NCBI GenBank assembly: GCA_902780365.1
Contig: CACZFE010000043.1
Location: 1-10,699, forward strand
Origin: an uncultured Spirochaetales bacterium
Lineage (GTDB): Bacteria > UBP6 > UBA1177
Length of the DNA stretch: 10,699 nt
Direction: 5' to 3'
Position 1 is the first letter of the stretch, and each line of letters starts with the position of its first letter. Below the pieces are notes generated by a model. It had not been told where the DNA came from, searched no databases, and worked only from the letters and a program-made list of their open reading frames with translations. The position numbers and the translations under genes were made by a program. This document shows, piece after piece, positions 1 to 7,800 of the stretch.

Positions 1-1
1 T

Positions 2-217
2 AAGGATCCGAAACTTTTCGGAAGAATCGTTATCAACTTCATCATTTCTGCAACAGGTGCTGTAAGCAGTTCCAAAGTGCAGAGAACCACGATGGGTAAC
101 GCAACGGTTGAAAGTTGTGTCGCAGATCAGATCAAGAAGATTCGTTTCCCTGCTCCTAAAGGCGGCGGTATCGTTATCGTAAATTACCCGTTCGTATTTA
201 AGAATTCAGAAAGCTAA
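2..217 (+). CDS. AgmX/PglI C-terminal (TonB-like) domain protein, 3' end only
   Basis: This is an open reading frame entering from the left edge, with 71 codons before TAA at 215-217. The visible part is one compact domain: a strand (LFGRIVINFIIS), a turn (ATGAVSS), a strand ending in TTMGN, a helix with a conserved-looking Cys (ESCVADQIKKI), then RFPAPKGGGIVIVNYPFVF near the C-terminus. The glycine-rich strand followed by YPFVF is the hallmark I associate with the AgmX/PglI C-terminal domain of myxobacterial gliding proteins. It is a TonB-C-like module attached to a long periplasmic protein anchored in the inner membrane. The upstream part (in AgmX/GltJ and PglI/GltG: FHA or other cytoplasmic domains, a membrane helix and a linker) lies outside the window, so the full architecture is unknown. 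The next gene begins 11 nt downstream, so they are probably co-transcribed. Domain identity is fairly sure; which family member it is remains open. Confidence 0.82.
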   Translation, partial: KDPKLFGRIVINFIISATGAVSSSKVQRTTMGNATVESCVADQIKKIRFPAPKGGGIVIVNYPFVFKNSES

Positions 218-228
218 GGGGGAAAAAC

Positions 229-879
229 ATGAAAAAGTTGTTTGTGTTACTTATGGCACTTTTGGTCAGTTTTTCGCTTTTGGCTGAGTCCGAAGAAGCT
301 ACGGGCGATGTTTCCGGCAATGATTTGGATCCGATCCTCAGAGGTCTTCACCTCCAGTTCTCCGGCGGCTTGGTAGGTTTTGTCGGCAAAGCAGGCGGAG
401 ACAATGCCGGAAGTCCTATCGGTTCGACTTTGAGGCTTAATTTTGGTTATGATATTCCTGTTCAGGATAAAGTAAACATCGGAATCGCGCTTTCTGTCGG
501 TATGCTTCAGTTCAATGCTAAAGAAAATGATGCTGACCTTGATCAGGAGCACAAGGATTCTCCGTGGGTCGAGGATTATAACCCTCTCACAGTCGGTCTT
601 GATTTCGATGTTACATGGATGATTGATCCGAGATGGGAGTTCGGTGTTCTTGTAAACTTTGATTACTACGCTTTGGCAAAAACTTATAAAAAGGGAAGTG
701 ACGCACTTGAAGGCAAAACCAACAGCGGCAATATTGCTGTCGGCGGCGGTCTGATTTTCGAACGTTATACTTTTGCTCGTCATTTCTCGGTAGGTGCTTC
801 GGTTGAGTTCAACTACATTGTTGATTTCGACGGTATGAACATCATTTTTACTCCTTTTATGAAGTATACATTCTTTTAA
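229..879 (+). CDS. small outer-membrane beta-barrel protein (CglE/GltH-like)
   Basis: This 216-aa protein starts at ATG 229, preceded by a purine-rich ribosome-binding stretch (AAGGGGGAA, 215-224 region). Residues 1-19 are a signal peptide (KK, then a hydrophobic core ending LLA), with cleavage likely after Ala19. The mature protein alternates amphipathic strands and short polar turns, for example LRLNFGYDI, VNIGIALSVG, LTVGLDFDVTW, FGVLVNFDYY, IAVGGGLIF, FSVGASVEF and FTPFMKYTFF. It ends in Phe, as expected for a BAM-dependent barrel. Its size suggests roughly eight strands. The closing pattern (hydrophobic-TP-x-x-KYTF) resembles the small barrel proteins of myxobacterial gliding clusters annotated CglE or GltA/B/H. 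It sits between an AgmX-like gene and murI with 11- and 13-nt gaps, so a shared transcript is likely. A barrel in the outer membrane is well supported; the specific role as the OM part of a Glt-like machine is inferred from context. Confidence 0.75.
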   Translation: MKKLFVLLMALLVSFSLLAESEEATGDVSGNDLDPILRGLHLQFSGGLVGFVGKAGGDNAGSPIGSTLRLNFGYDIPVQDKVNIGIALSVGMLQFNAKENDADLDQEHKDSPWVEDYNPLTVGLDFDVTWMIDPRWEFGVLVNFDYYALAKTYKKGSDALEGKTNSGNIAVGGGLIFERYTFARHFSVGASVEFNYIVDFDGMNIIFTPFMKYTFF

Positions 880-892
880 TCTCTAAGTTGCG

Positions 893-1696
893 GTGTTTTC
901 TCTCAACAAAAATCCTGTAGGTATCTTTGACAGCGGTGTCGGCGGTCTTACTGTTTTTGCGGAAGTAAAAAAGGCTCTGCCTGATGAAAGTGTTTTCTAT
1001 TTGGGTGATACCGCAAGGGTTCCTTACGGCAGTAAATCGGTTGATGTGGTAAAGCACTATTCGCTTGCCAACGTCAATCTGCTGACTGCTCTCGGGGTAA
1101 AAGCTGTTGTTGTCGCATGCAATACTGCTTCGGCGGCGGCAGTTTCTTTTCTGCAGGAGCGCTTTCCCAATCTTGAAATCATAGGTGTTATAGAGCCTGT
1201 GGTCGAGTATCTTCTGACCCGGCCCGAGCTGAAACGGATAGGGGTCATCGGAACTAATACGACCATTTTGTCAGGTGCTTACCAGAAGGCTCTGATGCGC
1301 GGTAACAAAGATCTCGATATCTCGGCCAAGGCGTGCCCGCTTTTCGTTCACCTGGTGGAAGAAGGGCTTTTCGAAGGTAAAATTACCGAAATGGCGATCG
1401 ATATGTATCTTTCGGAAATGAGGAAAAATCCGCCTGATGCTCTTGTGCTCGGCTGTACGCACTATCCGATGCTGAGGAATGTTATTTCCGATTATTTCGG
1501 CGGCAGAGTCGAGATTCTCGATACGGCTTTTTACACTGCGCGGAAACTTGCGGCAGTTTTGCTTGAAAACGGTATGACAAATTGTGGCGGAAATATTGAG
1601 GGGGACAGATTTTTTGTCACAGACGACCCGAATTCGTTCAAGGCTACGGCTGGGCTGTTTTTAGGGTGTAATGTTGACAATGTGTTCCATATTTGA
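893..1696 (+). CDS. murI: glutamate racemase
   Basis: MurI interconverts L- and D-glutamate in the cytoplasm without a cofactor and supplies D-Glu for peptidoglycan. The 267-aa length is typical. Family motifs are complete: the N-terminal IFDSGVGGLTV with Asp13 and Ser14, RVPYGSKS at 42-49, the first catalytic cysteine in VACNTAS (Cys76), the EP motif at 101-102, and the second catalytic cysteine with its neighbouring histidine in LGCTHYPML (Cys188, His190). The start is taken as GTG 893, because it places the family's first beta strand (NPVGIFDSG) at the usual distance from the N-terminus and no in-frame ATG lies close by. The Shine-Dalgarno is weak (only a TAAG-like stretch at 884-887), so translation may lean on coupling to the barrel gene that ends 13 nt upstream. 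It is a housekeeping enzyme set inside an envelope-machine locus. No sign of damage or transfer. Confidence 0.97.
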   Translation: MFSLNKNPVGIFDSGVGGLTVFAEVKKALPDESVFYLGDTARVPYGSKSVDVVKHYSLANVNLLTALGVKAVVVACNTASAAAVSFLQERFPNLEIIGVIEPVVEYLLTRPELKRIGVIGTNTTILSGAYQKALMRGNKDLDISAKACPLFVHLVEEGLFEGKITEMAIDMYLSEMRKNPPDALVLGCTHYPMLRNVISDYFGGRVEILDTAFYTARKLAAVLLENGMTNCGGNIEGDRFFVTDDPNSFKATAGLFLGCNVDNVFHI

Positions 1697-1774
1697 GTTT
1701 ATTTTTTTGTAAAGTTTGCCTTTTTTTGATTATTGCCTATTATAGGTAACTGGATTTTTTTTGCGGAGTTTGAA
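1697..1774 (+). promoter_or_regulatory. T-rich spacer with sigma70-like promoter for the TPR operon
   Basis: This is the only sizeable spacer in the left half of the window. A candidate -35 TTGCCT (1716-1721) is followed after 16 nt by a candidate -10 TATTAT (1738-1743, one mismatch to TATAAT), putting transcription start near 1750, about 25 nt before the ATG at 1775. The -10 lies in a 17-nt near-palindrome at 1733-1749 (TTGCCTAT-T-ATAGGTAA, one mispaired position), which could be an operator. T-tracts of 7, 7 and 8 nt at 1702-1708, 1721-1727 and 1755-1762 may bend the DNA. GGAG (1765-1768), six nt before ATG 1775, is the ribosome-binding site. I see no stem-loop terminator for murI here, so readthrough from upstream is possible. 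Confidence 0.45.
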
Positions 1775-2644
1775 ATGAAAGTTTTTTTGACGATTGCGTT
1801 TTTTATGTTTTTCTCATTTTTGGGGGCTGAGGAGCCGCAGACTCCTTCTCAGGAACAAAACAAACAGGCTGAAACAACTGAGGAAAAAGCTCCTGAAGCT
1901 GCTCCGGCCGAGACTAAACCGGCTGTAGAAACACCTGCTGAAGCTGCTCCGGCCGAGACTAAACCGGCTGTAGAAACACCTGCTGAAGCTGAACCGGCTG
2001 TAGAAACACCTGCTGAAGCTGAACCGGCTGCAAAACCGGCCGCTGAAGAACCGAAAGTTCAGGAAGCTGCCAAAGAACCGGCGAAAACTACGAAGGAAAG
2101 TGAAGACGAGCAGGGATACAATCTTAAACTCAGGGCTCTTGAGGAAAAAATTGATTCTTTGAAAGACAAGATATTCAAATCCAAACAGAGACTTGCTATT
2201 TTGCAGGAAACTGTTCTCGGCGGAACCGTCGGCGGTTCGACTGTCACGATAATCCACAAGAACGATACCGGTTCGCTTTTCAGACTTGTTTCCGCAGTTT
2301 ACTATTTTGATGACAAGCCTGTCTTCAAGAAGGTCGATCTGCCTGAGGAACTCGAGGAAAAGGAACTTCAGGTTTATGATTCAGCGGTTGTTCCGGGTCC
2401 TCACCGTGTTTCTGTTTACTATGTTTTCACCGGCAGAGGCTACGGTTTCTTCTCTTACATGAAAGATTATTCGGTAAAAATTTCGGCTGATCACTCTTTC
2501 ACGCTTGAAGAAGGCGATATCGTGGAAGTAGAAGTCGCGGCAGTGGATAAAGGAAATATGCACAACTTCGACAACAGGATCGGAGTTTCGTTCTCGGTCA
2601 ATAAAAACACGTTTGAAAACAGGGATTCAGCTCAAGAGGAATAG
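1775..2644 (+). CDS. secreted Ala/Pro/Glu-linker protein with coiled coil and beta-rich C-terminal domain
   Basis: This 289-aa protein starts at ATG 1775, chosen because GGAG lies six nt upstream and the first residues are a signal peptide (MKVFLTIAFFMFFSFLGA, cleavage after Ala18). The frame stays open back to a TTG at 1733, but that start lacks a ribosome-binding site and would bury the signal peptide. Layout: residues 19-113 form an acidic Ala/Pro/Glu/Lys linker with near-identical repeats of EAAPAETKPAVETPA; 114-146 a predicted coiled coil (LRALEEKIDSLKDKI); 150-280 a compact beta-rich domain with GGSTVTIIHKND, FRLVSAVYYFDD, VVPGPHRVSVYYVF and GRGYGFFSYMK. I recall this domain order from a conserved Myxococcota family beside AglT/AgmX-type genes, often mislabelled dihydrolipoamide acetyltransferase because of the linker. 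No lipoyl (DKA) or acyltransferase (HHxxxDG) motif is present. It heads the TPR operon, with the next ATG 2 nt after its stop. Function unknown; a periplasmic spacer or peptidoglycan-spanning part is plausible. Confidence 0.72.
   Translation: MKVFLTIAFFMFFSFLGAEEPQTPSQEQNKQAETTEEKAPEAAPAETKPAVETPAEAAPAETKPAVETPAEAEPAVETPAEAEPAAKPAAEEPKVQEAAKEPAKTTKESEDEQGYNLKLRALEEKIDSLKDKIFKSKQRLAILQETVLGGTVGGSTVTIIHKNDTGSLFRLVSAVYYFDDKPVFKKVDLPEELEEKELQVYDSAVVPGPHRVSVYYVFTGRGYGFFSYMKDYSVKISADHSFTLEEGDIVEVEVAAVDKGNMHNFDNRIGVSFSVNKNTFENRDSAQEE
1895..2030 (+). repeat. in-frame tandem repeat (two perfect 45-nt units, then 30-nt units)
   Basis: Two directly adjacent 45-nt copies, 1895-1939 and 1940-1984, are identical at every base. 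They are followed by a 30-nt version (1985-2014) and 16 nt of a further copy (2015-2030). The 30-nt version equals the 45-nt unit with a clean 15-nt deletion. All lengths are multiples of 15, so the frame is kept. Each 45-nt unit encodes EAAPAETKPAVETPA, and the short one encodes EAEPAVETPA. Perfect identity including third positions points to recent slippage or unequal recombination. Confidence 0.95.
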
Positions 2645-2646
2645 TT

Positions 2647-4890
2647 ATGATCAAAGGGCTTAAAGTTCTTTTTCTGTTGTTGCTCTGCTTCCCTGCTGCG
2701 GCTGCCGGCTCGCAGGAATCCGGCGGGGATGACGGCATCGGGCGCGCCGGAGCGTCTCTGAGAGAGATCGATGCCGAATTTGAGAACAACTTGAAAAGAT
2801 ATCTTTCGCTTAATATTTCCGATACTGACTACAGGCTGCCGCTCTCGGAAAAGATGAAAAAAGGCGATTTCTTTTTCGAAAAAGGCGATTATGCGACTGC
2901 TGCCGGGATTTTCTATTCGGTGACAGAGTCAGTTTCAGATAGTGATGCCGTAAAGCCGGAGGCTTCATATAAGCTCGGCGAATCGCTTTTCATGCAGAAA
3001 AATTATGTTTCGGCTGCCCGTTATTATGAGGCGGTGCTTTCTTCCGGTGACAGCAGGCTCAGGATTAACGCTCTGAAAAGGCTGATATTCATGAGCTATT
3101 CTCTTGGTGAATACGCTGCTGCAGAGAAGTATTACGACCAGTTTGTAAAAGACGGGAACGATGCTTCCGAAGATCCGGAACTTCTTTATTATGCTGCAAA
3201 GTCGTTTTTCTTCGACGGAAAGGCGGATGAGGCCGTAAAACTTTTCTCTTCGATGAAGAAAGAGGCTGCTTTTTATCCGCAGGCACGTTATTTCCTCGGA
3301 GTGATGGCGCTCCGTGACAAAAAACTTGACGATGCCCGCGCCTGCTACGAAGAAATTATTGCACTTCCGGAAAATGCCGGATACCATAGTTACGCAAATA
3401 TCCGTGAACTGGCTGAACTTGCGGTCGCAAGGATCGCTTTCGAACTTGGTGATCAGGAAACTGCTTCAGCCCATTATGTTCCGGTGGCATTCGATTCGCG
3501 CTCTTTTCCTCAGGCTTACTACGAGCTGAGCTGGACTTTCATAAAGCGCGATCAGTTCGAGGACGCTGTCGACACTCTGCGTCTTGTGCAGAATGCCGTT
3601 CCGTACTCGCAAATTGCCACACAGGCACAGATTCTCGAAGGAACGCTTCTTGTAAAGATGGGAAGATACGGCGAAGCTCTTGTGCTTTTCAATTCCATCG
3701 TTTCAAGATACAGCAAATATCAGGATGAGCTTTTCTCTATTGACGGAAAGGCTTTTCTTGCAAGCGGAAAGGCCGGAAAGGTTTCCGATTTTCTTCTTCC
3801 TTACTCTCCGGCGGTCAGAACAGTGCTGGAGGACAGCAGAAAATTTTCTGAGACACTTGTTCTGAACGATACGATCATTGAACTGGAAGAGGAGCTTAAA
3901 CGTATCGACGAGCTTGAGAAAAAGATAGTCGCGATATCCAACAACAAAAACGCAGCTTCTCTTTTCCCGCCGCTCAAGGCTGCTGTAAAAAGCGTCATGT
4001 CGCTGAGAAACAGAGTTGCGGTTATAAAGAATTCGCTTGTCATGGGAAAGGCTGACGGAAATCTTTCCGACGACCGCCGGGACGAGTTCGAAAAGCTTGA
4101 TTCCGAAAAACGCACCCTTCTTGATGTAACGGATACTTATTCGGTTGCACCGGAAAGAATCAGGGAACGTGCTGAGGAATACGGCGACAAAGTTGTTAAG
4201 CTTGACGAGAAAATGCATATCGTTTCGATGGAACTTGACAATCTCTCGGAAAGGCTCGATCTTCTGATCGCCTCCTATTCCGAAGAAAGGAATGTCGCTA
4301 AGGAAAACGAAAAGGAAGTTTTCGACAGGATCGGTCAGGAACGTGAAAGGTTCAACGGTCTCACGGCTGAAAGCGAGTCCTGCCAGTTAGAGATAGATGA
4401 CGAGAAAAACGGGCTCGTTTTCGGCGGAACTCTGATCGAAGCCGAAAATGCGATAAGGGATTCGTTTAACGGCATAGTAGCACGCCAGTACTCGATGGTC
4501 GGAGGCTCAGACATAGCCTCTCTTATCCGTGAGGCAGACAGGATCGATGCAAAACTTGCTGATTTCATGGACAGGCTGAACGATGCCATGAAAGGCATTA
4601 TTGCAGGTGTCAGCGCTTCATACGAGCAGGAAAGACGTACAGTCGACGGCTACAGAAGTGAACTTCTCAGGGCAAAACGCGAAGTTGAGGAAATGGCGGT
4701 CCTTGCTCTCTATTCGAATATGAATACTGCCCGCAATATTTTTGCAGACCTTGTGCTTCAGGGCGATTTGGGAATCATAGATGTCGTGTGGGAAAAGAAG
4801 GAGGATGCTTCTTCCGAAATCATGCGTCTCAAAACTCAGAAAGCAAAGGAATTACAGCAACTCCACTTTAATTTAGACGGTGAACAATGA
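2647..4890 (+). CDS. periplasmic TPR and coiled-coil scaffold protein, 747 aa
   Basis: ATG 2647 follows the previous stop by 2 nt, and AGAGGA (2635-2640) serves as its ribosome-binding site. Residues 1-20 are a signal peptide (MIKGLKVLFLLLLCFPAAAA). The Cys at 14 does not fit a lipobox, so a soluble periplasmic protein is expected. Residues 67-360 hold about seven TPR-like helical pairs, for example KKGDFFFEKGDYATAAGIFY, YKLGESLFMQKNYVSAARYY, YFLGVMALRDKKLDDARACY and LVKMGRYGEALVLFNSIVSRY. Residues 405-590 are long charged helices with coiled-coil character (IIELEEELKRIDELEKKI). Residues 595-747 form a helical C-terminal domain containing DLVLQGDLGIIDVVW (701-715). A similar D-x-GIIDVxW stretch is what I remember from large TPR proteins of myxobacterial envelope clusters. 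The stop overlaps the next start (ATGA), so translational coupling is likely. Role inferred: protein-protein scaffold in the periplasm. No enzyme motif seen. Confidence 0.78.
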   Translation: MIKGLKVLFLLLLCFPAAAAGSQESGGDDGIGRAGASLREIDAEFENNLKRYLSLNISDTDYRLPLSEKMKKGDFFFEKGDYATAAGIFYSVTESVSDSDAVKPEASYKLGESLFMQKNYVSAARYYEAVLSSGDSRLRINALKRLIFMSYSLGEYAAAEKYYDQFVKDGNDASEDPELLYYAAKSFFFDGKADEAVKLFSSMKKEAAFYPQARYFLGVMALRDKKLDDARACYEEIIALPENAGYHSYANIRELAELAVARIAFELGDQETASAHYVPVAFDSRSFPQAYYELSWTFIKRDQFEDAVDTLRLVQNAVPYSQIATQAQILEGTLLVKMGRYGEALVLFNSIVSRYSKYQDELFSIDGKAFLASGKAGKVSDFLLPYSPAVRTVLEDSRKFSETLVLNDTIIELEEELKRIDELEKKIVAISNNKNAASLFPPLKAAVKSVMSLRNRVAVIKNSLVMGKADGNLSDDRRDEFEKLDSEKRTLLDVTDTYSVAPERIRERAEEYGDKVVKLDEKMHIVSMELDNLSERLDLLIASYSEERNVAKENEKEVFDRIGQERERFNGLTAESESCQLEIDDEKNGLVFGGTLIEAENAIRDSFNGIVARQYSMVGGSDIASLIREADRIDAKLADFMDRLNDAMKGIIAGVSASYEQERRTVDGYRSELLRAKREVEEMAVLALYSNMNTARNIFADLVLQGDLGIIDVVWEKKEDASSEIMRLKTQKAKELQQLHFNLDGEQ

Positions 4891-7800
4891 GATATTTTCT
4901 GATTTTTCTATTTGCGTTGCTGGCGGCTCTGCCTGTTTCTGCGGATGAAAAGCCTGCTGAAGCACAGAACGCCGAAACGGAGAAACCTGTCACTTCTCCG
5001 GATGACGTGATTGTTGACAGCGATCTTTTCAACAGCGAGGCTTTTGCAAGGGAGGTCGTTCGTTTCGAAGGGCGTGTCAGAGAATACCAGAAGGAATTCA
5101 ATCAGCTTGTCCTCAGGGAAGTGGCTGAAAAAAGGAAATTTGTCGATTCGAAGTATTCGGACGCTATATCCGAGCAGGAACTCATGGAGGCCCAGGCCAG
5201 AAAGGATGCGATAGTTCTTTTCGAGGAATTCGTCAGAAAGTATCCCGACAATCCGAAATATACTCCGAACGCGATGTACAGGCTGGCAGAGCTTTACTAC
5301 GAGCGCTCGATGATAGTCTACAACGAGAAAACTGCCGGATATGAGGCTGAACTCGAAAAATTTGACAACCACGAAATCAGTGTCGAGCCGGAACTTCCCG
5401 AGATCGATTTTTCCGATTCGATAAAGCTCTACACCGAGATGATACGCCGTTTTCCCGATTTTGAATACATCGGTTCGGTATATTATCTGCTCGGTTACTG
5501 CTATTCCGAATCCGGTCAGGGCGACAAAGCTGTCAAAGTATGGCTGACCCTGCTTGAAAAAGGGCTCGCCGGTGAAAATTACGTTGAGCTCAGGCTTCGT
5601 CTGGGTGACTACTATTTCGCCGAAAACGACCTTAAAAAAGCCGAAAACCAGTATCTGGAAGGCAAAAAATACCACGAAAGCAACTTCTACGACCAGATTC
5701 TCTACAAACTGGCGTGGACATATTACAGACAGTCCCGTCTTGAAGAGGCTGTCAAGACTTTCACGCAGCTTCTTTTCTATTCCGACGAGATGAAGGCTCA
5801 GGGCATTGACAAAGGGCAGAACCTCAGAAAAGAGGCGATCCAGTATATCGCGATCAGTTTCGCCGACGACGAGTGGGGAAGCGCGGACAAGGCGATCGCC
5901 TACTTCTCGAAAATCAAGGCTGCATCGTTTGAGATCGATGTTTTTGAGCAGCTGGGCGGATATTTCGACGAAAACAACAAATATGCGGAAGCCGAAAAGG
6001 TTTACCGCTACATAATCGGACGTTATCCTTACTACGAGAATACGCCGATGATCCACAATTCGCTTATCCAGCTCTGCAACAAGGCGCGTGAATTCGACAA
6101 GGCTGCGGCTGAGACAGAGATCTTTGCGGCGAAATACAACTCTTCAAGCGAATGGGCCCGCATCAACCGCGGAAATCCCGCTGCAGTCCGTGCGGCTGCG
6201 GAACTTGCGAAGATTGCCCTTCTTGACACGGCTGTGTTCCATCACAAACAGGCTCAGGTGTTCAAGGAAAACGGCGAGACCGACAACGCGACCGCAGAAT
6301 ACCGCAAGGCTGCCGATTTTTATGCGGCTTACCTTAAGGATTTCCCGTACACATCGGAAACTTACGACATAACCTACAGTCTGGCAGACGCTTTGTTCTA
6401 TGCCGGCGACATCAAGGCTGCTGTCGTTGTCTACGAGCGTGTCAGAGACGACAAAAACCAGGATAAATACAGGGACGACGCCGCATTCCAGGTTTTCTAC
6501 TGCTACAACAGCATCTGGGAAGGTTCCGACGAAAAGAACATTCCGGCATCGGAAAAAGCGGGCAAACCTCTCAGCGAGCTTGAGCAGAAACTTGTTTTCT
6601 CGAGCGATATGTACTTGAAACTCGCGAAAGAGGTCGAGGACAAGCCGGTCGTTGCTTACAATGTCGCGAGGATCTACTACGACCACGATCTTTACAGCGA
6701 CGCCGAGCCGCGCTATCTCCGCATCATAAGCGAATTCCCGGAGAGTCAGCCGGCAGTTCTCGCGTCGAAAGACATAATTGCTTACTACACGGCTAAAAAA
6801 GACTGGGTCAATGTCGCGAAGTGGTCGAAAGTCTTTGCTGAAAGGCTCGCGACTAAAGCGAAAACCGACAAAAAGGCAAGGGACGAGTTCGCGACCTACC
6901 GTGCAGGTGCTCTTTTCAAGCACGCTCAGCAGCTTGAGGAAGAGGGCAAACATGTCGAGGCTGCCGAGGAATATCTGAGAATGGTCGAGGAGAATCCGGG
7001 CAACAAAGACGCCGACAAGGCTATGTACAACGCGGCTGTAAACTATTCGAGAGCGACGATGTTCGAATCGGCTCTTCGTCTGCACGAAAGAATCTACACC
7101 GAATATCCGAATTCGGAACTTGCTCCGCAGTCGCTTTATCTGGTTGCTTACAACGCTGAAATGAGCTACGACCACGAAAAGGCGGTCAACGCTTACAAGC
7201 AGCTTTACGACAAATATCCGAATTACAAGGAAAAATCGAACGCAGTCTTCAACGCGGCGTTCCTTCTGGAAAAACTCCAGAAATACAAAGACGCGGCGAG
7301 ATACTACAGGCTTTACTACAACGAGGAGAAGTCCAAACCCGAGGGCAAGGAAGCTCTTTACGATGTCGGCAGGATGTATCAGAAGGCAGAGGACTGGAAA
7401 GAGACTATCAAAAATTACGAAAGTTTCATTTCTGCTTTCGAAAACGACCTTTCGGTCACCCACCTTGTGGCAAGGGCGCGTTATCAGATCGCGAAGATCT
7501 ACGAGGAAAAACTGAACAACAAGAAGATGGCAAAGGCTTCATACGAGAAAATCCTTTCCTACATCGCTGCAAAAAAAGTCACGACAGACGAGTCTATGCT
7601 TTATGCGGCCGAGGCGAAGTTCAAACTTCTCGAGGACGATTTCGACGCTTATCTGAAAATCAAGATCCTCGGCAAAAACGACAAGCAGCTCGAGGAAAAC
7701 CTCAAGAAAAAACTTGCCGCTATGAAGGAGCTTGAAGGCAAATACAACGAAGTTCTGAAATTCCAGGTTTACGAGTGGATGATGGCCGGAATGTACAGGA

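Noticed and set aside
247..783. 178-aa open frame on the - strand opposite the OM barrel gene
   Set aside because: No ribosome-binding site or known motif; the sense frame has a signal peptide and a C-terminal Phe barrel signature.
1690..1710. T-run just after murI as an intrinsic terminator
   Set aside because: No stable GC-rich stem precedes the T-run.
1814..2257. 147-aa open frame on the - strand with repeats such as RCFYSRFSFS
   Set aside because: It is the complement of the Ala/Pro/Glu tandem repeat; the repetition is inherited from the sense gene.
1775..2644. Dihydrolipoamide acetyltransferase or TonB identity for the Pro/Ala-rich protein
   Set aside because: No lipoyl, E1-binding or catalytic motif; and, unlike TonB, it has a cleavable signal peptide and no TonB C-terminal YP motif.
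4908..7463. Two long open frames on the - strand (4908-6056, 382 aa; 6144-7463, 439 aa) opposite the 1112-aa TPR gene
   Set aside because: They arise because the sense strand rarely uses the Leu/Ser codons TTA, CTA and TCA, so its complement lacks stops. Their translations are low-complexity Phe/Val/Arg-rich, lack recognisable motifs, and the sense protein has a signal peptide and clear TPR pattern.
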